Origin: DATARH01 sp036268425
GTDB taxonomy: Bacteria > Pseudomonadota > Alphaproteobacteria > ATCC43930 > CGMCC-115725
DNA: 64,000 nucleotides
Reading direction: 5' to 3'
Assembly (NCBI GenBank): GCA_036268425.1
Contig: DATAUE010000122.1
Coordinates: 1 to 64,000 of the forward strand
Part shown: positions 8,108 to 16,373 of the stretch, one piece after another
How the letters are laid out: each line of letters starts with the position of its first letter
Numbering within the stretch: position 1 is the stretch's first letter
The notes under the pieces: generated by a model
Told to the model about the DNA's origin: nothing
Database searches by the model: none
Seen by the model: the letters and a program-made list of their open reading frames with translations, nothing else
Made by a program: the position numbers and the translations under genes

Positions 8108-9775
8108 ATGTGGTTCGGCGAGGTTCCGGTTGCCGAGGCGGAAGGGGCATTGCTCGTCCACAGTCTGCGGCTCGGCAATACCGCGCTGAAAAAGGCACGG
8201 GAATTGTCGGCCGCCGATCTGGCGCTGATCGCCGAGGCGGGCATCCCCGAAATTACAATCGTCCGCCTCGATCCCGGCGACATCCGCGAAGACGCCGCAG
8301 CCGACCGTGTAGCAGCAGCGGCAGCCGGGTGGGGCGTCGCCGCGGCATCGGCCTTTACCGGCCGCGCCAATCTGTTCGCCGAGGCCAAGGGGCTGCTGGT
8401 GTTCGACCGCGCGCGCATCGACGAACTCAACCTCGTCGATGAGGCCGTAACCCTGGGCACGCTGCCTCCCTACGCCGTGGTCGAACCCAAACAGATGGTC
8501 GCGACCGTCAAGATCATCCCGTTCGCGGTGCCCGAGGCGGCCGTCGCAGCCTGTGCGGATTTCGCCAAGGCCGGAGGCCCGTTGCTGCGCGTCGCGGCGT
8601 TTCGCGCGCTCGATATCGCGATGGTGCAGACCCGGCTGCCCGGCCTCAAGGAGACCGTGCTCGACAAGACCCGTGACGTCACCAAAAACCGGCTTGATGC
8701 GCTCGGCTGCCGGCTGACGCGCGAAACCCGCTGTGAGCACCGTCGCGACGACCTTGCCGCCGAGATCGCGGCGGCAATCGGTGCGGTCGACATGCTGCTG
8801 ATCCACGGCGCCTCGGCGATCGCCGACCGGCGCGACGTAATCCCGGCGGCGATTGTCGCGGCCGACGGCACGATCGAGCATTTCGGCATGCCGGTCGACC
8901 CCGGCAATCTGCTGCTGCTTGGCCATGTCCAGGGCAAACCGGTGCTCGGCCTGCCGGGCTGCGCCCGCTCGCCCAAGGTCAATGGTTTCGATTGGGTGCT
9001 CGAACGCCTCGTGGCCGGTCTGCCGGTGGGACCGCGCGAAATCATGTCGATGGGGGTCGGCGGTCTGCTCGCCGAAATTCCGACCCGCGGCCTGCCTCGC
9101 GCCAAGGCCGGCGCCGCGCCAGCCGAGAAACCCGCCGTCAAAGCGCCGTCACCCGCCACCCGTACCGGACCGCGCATTGCCGCGCTGTTGCTCGCAGCCG
9201 GCAAATCGAGCCGCATGGGTTCGAACAAGATGCTGGAGCCGATTGACGGCCAGCCGATGGTGGCGCGCACCGCTCAGCGGCTACTATCGTCGCACGCAAG
9301 ACCGGTCGTCGCGGTGCTTGGCAACATGGCGGAAGAGGTCGATGCCGCGCTCGGCAAATTGCCGGTCGAGCGGGTGCGCAATCCCGACTTTGCCGACGGG
9401 CTCTCGACCTCGGTCAAACGCGGCATCGCCGCCCTGCCGGCCGACATCGATGGCGTCGTCATCTGCCTCGGCGACATGCCGCTGATCACCGGCCGCGATC
9501 TCGATCGGCTGATCGCCGCGTTCAACCCGCTCGAAGGCCGCGCCATCATCGTGCCGATGCGGCGCGGCAAACGCGGCAACCCGATCCTGTGGGCCAGCCG
9601 TTTTCTTCCGGAGATGGCGGCGCTCACCGGGGATGTGGGCGCCCGCCACCTGATCACCGAGCACGCCGAACTGGTGGCCGAGATCGAAATGGACAATGAC
9701 GGCGTCCTGGTCGATATCGACACACCGGAAGCACTCGCGGCGATCCGCGAAAAGGCCAAACCGAGCGCCGCCTGA
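8108..9775 (+). CDS. Molybdopterin-binding domain fused to MobA/MocA-like nucleotidyltransferase
   Basis: This 555-residue two-domain protein has an N-terminal part (about 1-340) resembling the MoaB/MoeA-type molybdopterin-binding fold, opening with MWFGEVPVAEAEG and containing MLLIHGASAIADRRD and LGLPGCARSPK. The C-terminal part (about 355-550) is an NTP-transferase of the MobA/MocA type with LLLAAGKSSRMG and CLGDMPLI. MocA-like enzymes make molybdopterin cytosine dinucleotide, the cofactor of CO-dehydrogenase-type hydroxylases. Fusion and context suggest it finishes and passes on this cofactor. The ATG at 8108 matches the family start although no strong ribosome-binding site is visible. The gene follows the split XdhC genes by 64 bases. 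Confidence 0.87.
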   Translation: MWFGEVPVAEAEGALLVHSLRLGNTALKKARELSAADLALIAEAGIPEITIVRLDPGDIREDAAADRVAAAAAGWGVAAASAFTGRANLFAEAKGLLVFDRARIDELNLVDEAVTLGTLPPYAVVEPKQMVATVKIIPFAVPEAAVAACADFAKAGGPLLRVAAFRALDIAMVQTRLPGLKETVLDKTRDVTKNRLDALGCRLTRETRCEHRRDDLAAEIAAAIGAVDMLLIHGASAIADRRDVIPAAIVAADGTIEHFGMPVDPGNLLLLGHVQGKPVLGLPGCARSPKVNGFDWVLERLVAGLPVGPREIMSMGVGGLLAEIPTRGLPRAKAGAAPAEKPAVKAPSPATRTGPRIAALLLAAGKSSRMGSNKMLEPIDGQPMVARTAQRLLSSHARPVVAVLGNMAEEVDAALGKLPVERVRNPDFADGLSTSVKRGIAALPADIDGVVICLGDMPLITGRDLDRLIAAFNPLEGRAIIVPMRRGKRGNPILWASRFLPEMAALTGDVGARHLITEHAELVAEIEMDNDGVLVDIDTPEALAAIREKAKPSAA

Positions 9776-10082
9776 CGATTCTCGTCGCTGTCGCGAAAGT
9801 CGGCGCTACATCCCATGTGTGTCGGTTTTCAAAATGACATAAGGAATCCGCGATAGCTAAATGCGCTAACCAGACAGCTGACCACCGCATTGATTACTGC
9901 ACAACTCCGCTTTGGGTCCTGCGATATTAAACCGTCATCCCGGCGAAGGCCGGGGTCAACTTGTAAGCATGTTGGGCGTCTCCGTCGTGGATCCCGGCCT
10001 CCGTCGGGATGACAGAATTGGGTCCGATGCGGCATATCCGGAAGATTTGGCCACCGGCGCCAGAGGCGGGTATCATTCGTCA
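9776..10082. other. Intergenic region with a REP-like palindrome
   Basis: These 307 bases between the cofactor gene and the deacetylase-like gene contain no recognisable gene. An AT-richer stretch at 9830-9930 may hold a promoter, and a long imperfect inverted repeat occupies 9934-10013. Confidence 0.5.
9934..10013. repeat. REP-like inverted repeat (GTCATCCCGG family)
   Basis: Two complementary arms, at about 9934-9957 (beginning GTCATCCCGGC) and 9989-10013 (ending GTCGGGATGAC), flank a central segment of about 31 bases. This matches the general look of dispersed palindromic elements common in alphaproteobacterial intergenic DNA. A single related half (CGTCATCCCGGCG) occurs at 42861-42873. 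Transcription through it would form a hairpin. Confidence 0.65.
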
Positions 10083-10859
10083 ATGAGTTATCTGCCGCGC
10101 GCCGATGCGGCAACGACTGCTGACTGGGCCGCGCTCATCGATGAATTCGATCGATGGCAGACGGCTGGCCGTGTCGCCACCCTGTGGTGGCGCGACGACG
10201 ATGCTGTAACGCCAACCGCACAGCTCAAGACGCTGTTGCAACTCGCCGGCGGCGTGCCGCTTGGGCTGGCGGTGATCCCGGCCCTGGCTCATCCCGAACT
10301 CGCCGACGCGCTCCGGGAAGCACCCGAAATCGCCGTGCTGCCGCATGGCTGGCGGCATGCGAACCACGCCGTTCGGGGTAAAAAGAGCGAATATTCCCAG
10401 GGACGCCCCGCCGCTGCCGTCACCGCCGAACTTAGCGATGGGTTGGAGCGGTTATGCGCGCTGTTCGGAGCGCGCTCCTTGCCGATGCTGGTGCCGCCGT
10501 GGAACCGCATCGCGCCGGAATTTCTGCCGCTGCTGTCGTCGGTCGGCCTGCAGGGACTATCGACGATGGCCTCAAACCACCCGCCGGCCTTGCCACCGGG
10601 TCTCGCCGCCGCCGATGTGCATGTCGATCTCGTGGCATGGCATGGCGATCGCGGCTTTGTCGGCACCGCGGCCGCGCTCGATTCACTGCTCGAGTGGTTG
10701 CAGACAGCACGGCAAAGCGACCACGCCGCGCCGATCGGTATTCTAACGCACCACCTGATCATCGATTCGCCGACCGTCTCGTTTCTCGAACGACTGATCG
10801 CAATCGTCACGGCACATGCGGGCGTCCGCTGGGCCGCGCCCACCGAATTGCTGCCATGA
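10083..10859 (+). CDS. Polysaccharide deacetylase (NodB-like) family protein
   Basis: This 258-residue protein is related to the NodB/polysaccharide deacetylase family (carbohydrate esterase 4-like). The aspartates of WWRDDDA (about residues 38-44) and the histidines of LPHGWRHANH (near 91-100) match the metal-binding motifs. LVPPWNRI and GILTHHLI correspond to later family motifs. No signal peptide is seen, so it may act in the cytoplasm. The ATG at 10083 is preferred over an upstream start that would run through the palindromic repeat. Its stop overlaps the next start (ATGA), and it leads a six-gene run with a peptide-type ABC importer. The substrate is not predictable. Confidence 0.75.
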   Translation: MSYLPRADAATTADWAALIDEFDRWQTAGRVATLWWRDDDAVTPTAQLKTLLQLAGGVPLGLAVIPALAHPELADALREAPEIAVLPHGWRHANHAVRGKKSEYSQGRPAAAVTAELSDGLERLCALFGARSLPMLVPPWNRIAPEFLPLLSSVGLQGLSTMASNHPPALPPGLAAADVHVDLVAWHGDRGFVGTAAALDSLLEWLQTARQSDHAAPIGILTHHLIIDSPTVSFLERLIAIVTAHAGVRWAAPTELLP

Positions 10860-11413
10860 CCGACACTATCGACAACGGTTTGGGGACAACCCAAACCGAC
10901 ACCCAGGCCGAACCCGGCACCCGCCACGCCTATCCGACCGGCGCGATGGCGGGCGACTATGCGCGCGCCGCCGCCGGGCTGGTGCCGACCGGCGTCCTGC
11001 TCGCGACAGTGCCGATCGGTGCGGTTGCCGGCACGCTGCTCGGAGGCTTCGCCGCGGTTTTCGGAATTTTCGGCCTGCGCACCGCGCTGCGCCACGCGAC
11101 ACGCCTCGAAATGACCGACACCGGATTGCGCACCTCTGGCGCTTTGCATCGGGCGATCGGGTGGGGCGCGCTCGACCGGCTCAAGCTCGCTTATTATTCG
11201 ACGCGACGCGATCGGAGCAGCGGCTGGATGCAGCTTGAACTCGGCGCCGGCCGAATTCGCGTCGGTCTCGACAGCCGTATCGACGGCTTTGACCGGCTGG
11301 TACAGCGTGCCGCCGAGGCGGCAACGGCGAACGGCGTTGAGATGAGCGACGCGACGATGGCCAATCTCGAAGCGCTCGGCATCAGATTGCCGGAAACCAA
11401 GGCCGACGGATGA
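10856..11413 (+). CDS. Small membrane protein with PH-like domain
   Basis: This 185-residue protein of unknown function has a polar N-terminus, two adjacent hydrophobic segments at about 42-78 (LVPTGVLLATVPIGAVAG and LLGGFAAVFGIFG) and a soluble C-terminal part that resembles bacterial PH-like domains (LEMTDTGLRTSGALHR, IGWGALDRLKLAYYS). It sits by 4-base overlaps between the deacetylase-like gene and the ABC ATPase gene, so it is cotranscribed and translationally coupled to both. It may be a membrane accessory of the transporter, which is inference from context only. Confidence 0.65.
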   Translation: MTDTIDNGLGTTQTDTQAEPGTRHAYPTGAMAGDYARAAAGLVPTGVLLATVPIGAVAGTLLGGFAAVFGIFGLRTALRHATRLEMTDTGLRTSGALHRAIGWGALDRLKLAYYSTRRDRSSGWMQLELGAGRIRVGLDSRIDGFDRLVQRAAEAATANGVEMSDATMANLEALGIRLPETKADG

Positions 11414-13320
11414 CCGATCTGCTTCAGGTCAACGACCTGCATGTGCGGTTTGCCGCGCCCGGCGGATTCATCCCGGCGGTGCGCGGCGTGTCGTTTCGCA
11501 TGCGGCCGGCCTCGACCGTCGCGCTGGTCGGCGAATCCGGTTCGGGAAAATCGGTCGTCAGCCAAAGCATCATGCGCATCCTGCCACGCAGCGGTCAGAT
11601 CACCCAGGGGTCGATCCTGTTCGCCGATCCGCGCAGCGGCTGCGAGCCGGTCGATCTGACCAAACTGGCTGCTGACGGGCCGGCGATGCGGTCGATCCGC
11701 GGCGGCCAGATTTCGATCATCTTCCAGGAGCCGATGAGTTCGCTGTCGCCGTTGCACACGATCGGCGACCAGGTCAGCGAGGCGCTGAAGCTGCACCGCG
11801 AATGTGCCGCGCCCGAAGCAAAAGAGCTGACCATCGACATGCTGCGCCTCGTCGGTTTCCCCGACGCGGAGCGCGGTTGGCGCAGCTATCCGTTCGAGCT
11901 GTCGGGGGGCTTGCGCCAACGGGCGATGATCGCGATGGCGCTGGTCTGCCGCCCGGCCCTGCTGATCGCCGACGAGCCGACAACCGCTCTCGACGTGACG
12001 ATCCAGGCGCAGATTCTAAAGCTGGTCAGCGAGTTGCAGCACGAGCTTGGCATGGCGGTGCTGTTGATCACGCATGACCTAGGCGTCGTTGCCAATGTCG
12101 CCGAGGAAATCGTCGTTATGTATCGCGGCGAAATCATGGAAAGCGGCGGGCTCGACGATATTTTCGCGCGGGCGCGCCACCCTTATCTCAAGGCGCTGCT
12201 GCGCGCCGTGCCGCGGTTCGACATGGAGCCGGGCGAACGGCTGCAGCCGATCCGCGAAATTCCGATGGGCGAATCGCCGCGCCTGATGGCGGAGCGCACC
12301 CGAGAATGGCCGCAGGATGCGACCGGCCCGCTGCTGGAATGCACCGGGATCCGTAAAAGTTTCGGGCTGCGCAGCGGCGGCTTGTTCCGCACCGCGCCGG
12401 CCGTATCGGTGATCGCGGTTGACGGCGTCAGCCTGCGCATCGCGCGTGGCGAATGCCTCGGCCTCGTCGGGGAAAGCGGCTGCGGCAAGACGACGTTGAG
12501 CAAGATGCTGTTGCGCGCGCTGAAGCCGGACGCCGGGACGATCACCTTCAATGATCGCGGCGAGCACATCGATGTGCTCGCGCTGGAAGGAGACGCGCTG
12601 AAAAACTTCCGCCGCCGGGTGCAGTTCATCTTCCAAGACCCGTTCGGCTCGCTGAACCCACGCATGAGCGTCCTCGATCTGGTCGCCGAGCCGCTGGTCA
12701 TCCACAGCATCGGCGATGCGCAGTCGCGCCGCGATATGGTGGTGGAGCTGCTTACCCTGGTCGGACTCAACGCCCGGGACCTGCGGCGCTACCCCCACAG
12801 CTTTTCCGGCGGCCAGCGGCAACGCATCGGCATCGCCCGAGCGCTGGCGCTGCGGCCGGAACTGGTGATTTGCGACGAGCCGGTCTCGGCGCTCGACGTA
12901 TCGATCCAGGCGCAAATCCTCAATCTGTTGATCGACCTGCAGAAAAAGCTCGGACTGACTTACCTGTTCATCTCGCACAACCTCGCCGTGGTCGACTACA
13001 TCGCCGATCGGGTCGCGGTGATGTGCGCCGGGCGCATCGTCGAAACCGCGCCGCGCGGGGTGCTGTTCCGCAACCCGGTGCACCCTTACACACAGGCGCT
13101 GATCGCCGCGATCCCGGCACCCGACCCCGACCAGCGCCTCGATTTCACCCGGCTGATGGCGGACCGCGCGTCAAACCCGGCAGCTTGGCCCGAGCCGTTT
13201 CGTCGGGTGCCCGGCTGCGATGTCAAGATGATCGACCTGGGCCACGGCCATTGGGTCGAGGCCAGCGCGATGCCGCAGCACACGGCGTCGCGCGAAGCCA
13301 GCCTCGCCGGAGGTGACTGA
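11410..13320 (+). CDS. ABC transporter ATP-binding protein with two fused ATPase domains (DppD-DppF type)
   Basis: This 636-residue cytoplasmic protein contains two complete ABC ATPases, as in YejF or GsiA. Domain 1 has Walker A GESGSGKSV (about 38-46), signature LSGGLRQR and Walker B LLIADEPTTALD. Domain 2 has GESGCGKTT (about 355-363), signature FSGGQRQR and VICDEPVSALD. Each half ends with the peptide-transporter extension (HPYLKALLRAVP, HPYTQALIAAIP). Both sites look catalytically intact. It precedes its binding protein and two permeases in a coupled operon and should power uptake of a peptide-like substrate. Confidence 0.92.
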   Translation: MTDLLQVNDLHVRFAAPGGFIPAVRGVSFRMRPASTVALVGESGSGKSVVSQSIMRILPRSGQITQGSILFADPRSGCEPVDLTKLAADGPAMRSIRGGQISIIFQEPMSSLSPLHTIGDQVSEALKLHRECAAPEAKELTIDMLRLVGFPDAERGWRSYPFELSGGLRQRAMIAMALVCRPALLIADEPTTALDVTIQAQILKLVSELQHELGMAVLLITHDLGVVANVAEEIVVMYRGEIMESGGLDDIFARARHPYLKALLRAVPRFDMEPGERLQPIREIPMGESPRLMAERTREWPQDATGPLLECTGIRKSFGLRSGGLFRTAPAVSVIAVDGVSLRIARGECLGLVGESGCGKTTLSKMLLRALKPDAGTITFNDRGEHIDVLALEGDALKNFRRRVQFIFQDPFGSLNPRMSVLDLVAEPLVIHSIGDAQSRRDMVVELLTLVGLNARDLRRYPHSFSGGQRQRIGIARALALRPELVICDEPVSALDVSIQAQILNLLIDLQKKLGLTYLFISHNLAVVDYIADRVAVMCAGRIVETAPRGVLFRNPVHPYTQALIAAIPAPDPDQRLDFTRLMADRASNPAAWPEPFRRVPGCDVKMIDLGHGHWVEASAMPQHTASREASLAGGD

Positions 13321-15260
13321 TGCCGCGACGCGTTACCCGCTGCCTCGCAGGCATCCTCGCGCTCGGCCTGCTGCTGTCGTCGGGGGCGGTGCGTGCGGCG
13401 TTGCTGGAGACCCCGGAATTTGCCGCGCAGGTGGCGAGCGGCGCACTGCCGCCGGTGGCGCAGCGCGTGCCGTCGGAACCCGCCCTCGCCGATCTCGAAA
13501 CCCTCGGGCGCCCCGGCGGCGAACTGCACATGCTGATGGCCAGCCCCAAGGATACGCGGCTGATGGTCGTGTACGGCTATGCCCGTCTCGTCGCCTACAC
13601 CTCCGCCCTGGCGCTGGTCCCGGACATGCTGGAGCAACTCGACGTCGACGGCGACCGCGTCTTTACGCTGCATCTGCGCGCTGGGCACAAATGGTCGGAC
13701 GGTCAACCTTTTACCGCTGAGGATTTCCGATACTGGTTTGAGGATGTGGCGGAAAACCCGGAACTGTCCCCGGCCGGCCTGCCGGCCGTTCTGATGCCGA
13801 ATGGTGAAAAGCCGAAATTCGAGGTCATCGACCAGCGCACGATCCGTTATAGCTGGTCGCATCCAAACCCGTTGTTTCTGCCGGCTTTGGCGGGTCCCGA
13901 TCCGCTCTTCATCTTTTGCCCGTCGCACTACATGAAACAGTTTCACAAGAAATACGCCGACAAGGCGACCCTCGATGGTCTGGTCAAGCAGGCAGGCGCA
14001 CGGAATTGGGCGGCTCTGCACAGTAAAATGGATGCAATGTATCGGAACGATAATCCGGACATGCCGTCGCTGGAGCCGTGGGTACTGAAAACGCGTCCAC
14101 CAGCCGACCAGTTGGTATTTGAGCGTAACCCCTATTATTATCGCGTGGACGGTGCCGGGCATCAGCTTCCGTATATCGACCGGGTCGTCTATTCGATCGC
14201 CAGCAGCAAGATCATCCCGGCCAAGACCGGTGCCGGCGAAAGCGACCTGCAGGCGCGCTATCTGAGCTTTGACGATTACACCTTTCTGAAAGCCGGCGAG
14301 GCGGCCGGCGGCTATCGCGTGGTGCTGTGGCGCACCGGCCCCGGCAGCCAGCTTGCCCTTTACCCCAACGTCAACGCCGACGATCCGGTGTGGCGCGGGC
14401 TGATGCGCGACGTGCGATTCCGTCGCGCCTTGTCGCTCGCCACCAACCGCCACGAGATCAATCAGGTGATTTATTTTGGGCTGGCGATCGAGGGCCAGAA
14501 CACCGTGCTGCCCGAAAGCCCGCTTTACCGGCCGGAATACCGCTCCGCCTGGAGCGGTTACGATATCGATCAAGCCGACAAGTTGCTCGACGAGATCGGC
14601 CTCAAACGCGGCAGCGACGGGTTGCGCACCCTGCCGGACGGACGCCCGCTCGACATCGTCGTCGAGGATTCCGGGGAATCGGTCGAGAAATCCGATGTTC
14701 TCGAACTGATCCGCGATTCGTGGCGTCGGGTCGGCATCCGGCTGTTTTCCCGGCCGATGCAGTTGACCCTGTTCCGCCGCCGCGTGTTTTCCGGCCAGAC
14801 GCTGATGTCGCTCGACAAGGGCCTCGAAAACGGGCTGGCGACCGCGGAAATGTCGCCGTGGGAACTGGCGCCGACCTCGCAACAGCAACTCGAATGGCCG
14901 AAATGGGGCCAATATGCCGAAACCAATGGCAAGGCCGGCGAGCCGCCCGATCTCGACAGCGCGATTCGGCTCAAAACGCTCTATGATTCCTGGCTCGCCG
15001 CGACCGGTGGCGATGACGAGCACGCCAAGATCTGGCATGACATTCTGCAGGCATGGAGCGATCAGGTCTTTTCGATCGGTCTCGTCGGCGGCGTGCAGCA
15101 GCCGGTCGTGATCAACACGCGGCTGCGCAATGTTCCCGATGACGGCATGTATAATTGGGACCCCGGCGCTCATTTCGGGATCTATAAGCCGGATGGCTTC
15201 TGGTTCGACAAGAAAGGCTCGCCCGGTGCTTCCGCCGAACTGACGGAACCGCCTCATTGA
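13320..15260 (+). CDS. ABC transporter substrate-binding protein, family 5, long form
   Basis: This 646-residue periplasmic binding protein of the peptide family is longer than DppA (about 535), in the range of YejA-type proteins. A Sec signal peptide spans about residues 1-26 (ILALGLLLSSGAVRA). Family blocks include LHLRAGHKWSDGQPFTAEDF and FRRALSLATNR. Its ATG shares one base with the ATPase stop, and GGAGGTGACTG directly upstream is a strong ribosome-binding site. It is cotranscribed with the fused ATPase and two permeases. Specificity is unknown; the length and the fused ATPase favour a Yej-like or oligopeptide importer. Confidence 0.9.
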   Translation: MPRRVTRCLAGILALGLLLSSGAVRAALLETPEFAAQVASGALPPVAQRVPSEPALADLETLGRPGGELHMLMASPKDTRLMVVYGYARLVAYTSALALVPDMLEQLDVDGDRVFTLHLRAGHKWSDGQPFTAEDFRYWFEDVAENPELSPAGLPAVLMPNGEKPKFEVIDQRTIRYSWSHPNPLFLPALAGPDPLFIFCPSHYMKQFHKKYADKATLDGLVKQAGARNWAALHSKMDAMYRNDNPDMPSLEPWVLKTRPPADQLVFERNPYYYRVDGAGHQLPYIDRVVYSIASSKIIPAKTGAGESDLQARYLSFDDYTFLKAGEAAGGYRVVLWRTGPGSQLALYPNVNADDPVWRGLMRDVRFRRALSLATNRHEINQVIYFGLAIEGQNTVLPESPLYRPEYRSAWSGYDIDQADKLLDEIGLKRGSDGLRTLPDGRPLDIVVEDSGESVEKSDVLELIRDSWRRVGIRLFSRPMQLTLFRRRVFSGQTLMSLDKGLENGLATAEMSPWELAPTSQQQLEWPKWGQYAETNGKAGEPPDLDSAIRLKTLYDSWLAATGGDDEHAKIWHDILQAWSDQVFSIGLVGGVQQPVVINTRLRNVPDDGMYNWDPGAHFGIYKPDGFWFDKKGSPGASAELTEPPH

Positions 15261-15374
15261 CCGGGCGGCTCTGCGACCGGCGCGAAATTGCGGTCGTGTC
15301 CATCCCCTCGAAACGGGGATAATGTCAGAAAGCCGCTTGCAGCATTCGCGGCATCGCGGATGTTAGGGAGAGGG

Positions 15375-16373
15375 ATGCTCGGTTATCTGGTCCATCGGGT
15401 GCTGATTATGATTCCGACGCTGATCGCCATCAGCATCGTGATTTTCATCATCATCCACTTGCCCCCCGGCGATTATTTCTCGACCTATATCGCCGAATTG
15501 CAAAGCCAGGGCGAAGGGGCCAACCTTGCCAAGATCGCCTTTCTCAAAGCGCAATACGGATTCGACCAGCCGCTATGGCAGCAATACCTTTATTGGGCCG
15601 CCGGGTTGCTGCACGGCGATATGGGATATTCGTTCCTGTATGATTTGCCGGTCAACAAGGTCGTCGGCGACCGCCTGTTGCTGACTTTCATCGTTTCGCT
15701 GACGACGATCATCTTCACTTATGTCGTAGCGTTCCCGATCGGCATCTACTCTGCGACCCACCAATACAGCCTCGGCGATTACGGGTTGACATTCCTCGGC
15801 TTTCTAGGTCTTGCGACACCGAGCTTTCTGTTTGCCCTGGTGCTGATCTACTTCGCCCATCTCTGGTTCGGCATCTCGGTCGGCGGCCTGATGGACCCGA
15901 GCTACATCAACAGGCCGTGGTCGTGGGGCAAGGTCCTGTCGGTGTTCTCACACATCTGGATACCGGTCATCGTGATCGGCACCGCCGGCACCGCCAGCAT
16001 GATCCGGCGACTGCGCGCCAACCTGCTCGATGAACTGCAAAAGCAATACGTCGTGACGGCACGCGCCAAGGGCCTCCACCCGCTCAAAATCCTGTTCAAA
16101 TATCCGCTGCGCCTCGCGCTCAATCCGTTTATCTCGGATATCGGGTCGCTGCTGCCGCATGTGATTTCGGGCGCGGCGGTGGTGTCGGTGGTGATGTCGT
16201 TGCCGACCACCGGACCGATGCTGCTCGACGCGCTGCGCAGCCAGGATATGTTCCTCGCCGGTTCGTTTCTGATGTTCATGGCGTTTATGACCGTGATCGG
16301 GGTGTTTCTGTCGGATCTGGCGCTGGCGGTACTCGACCCTCGCATCCGCCTGAATGTCGGGCGCACCGAATGA
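15375..16373 (+). CDS. Peptide-type ABC transporter permease (DppB/YejB-like)
   Basis: This 332-residue inner-membrane permease starts MLGYLVHRVL with a first membrane segment at 10-31, followed by a periplasmic stretch (DYFSTYIAELQS) and five further membrane segments. The EAA-type loop contains YVVTARAKGLHP, the contact for the ATPase. The ATG at 15375 follows AGGGAGAGGG, a strong ribosome-binding site, so a longer upstream frame is rejected. Its stop overlaps the next permease start (ATGA). Confidence 0.9.
   Translation: MLGYLVHRVLIMIPTLIAISIVIFIIIHLPPGDYFSTYIAELQSQGEGANLAKIAFLKAQYGFDQPLWQQYLYWAAGLLHGDMGYSFLYDLPVNKVVGDRLLLTFIVSLTTIIFTYVVAFPIGIYSATHQYSLGDYGLTFLGFLGLATPSFLFALVLIYFAHLWFGISVGGLMDPSYINRPWSWGKVLSVFSHIWIPVIVIGTAGTASMIRRLRANLLDELQKQYVVTARAKGLHPLKILFKYPLRLALNPFISDIGSLLPHVISGAAVVSVVMSLPTTGPMLLDALRSQDMFLAGSFLMFMAFMTVIGVFLSDLALAVLDPRIRLNVGRTE

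Noticed and set aside
15288..15374. N-terminal extension of the DppB/YejB-like permease
   Set aside because: A strong ribosome-binding site directly precedes the ATG at 15375, and the extension is unlike the family start.
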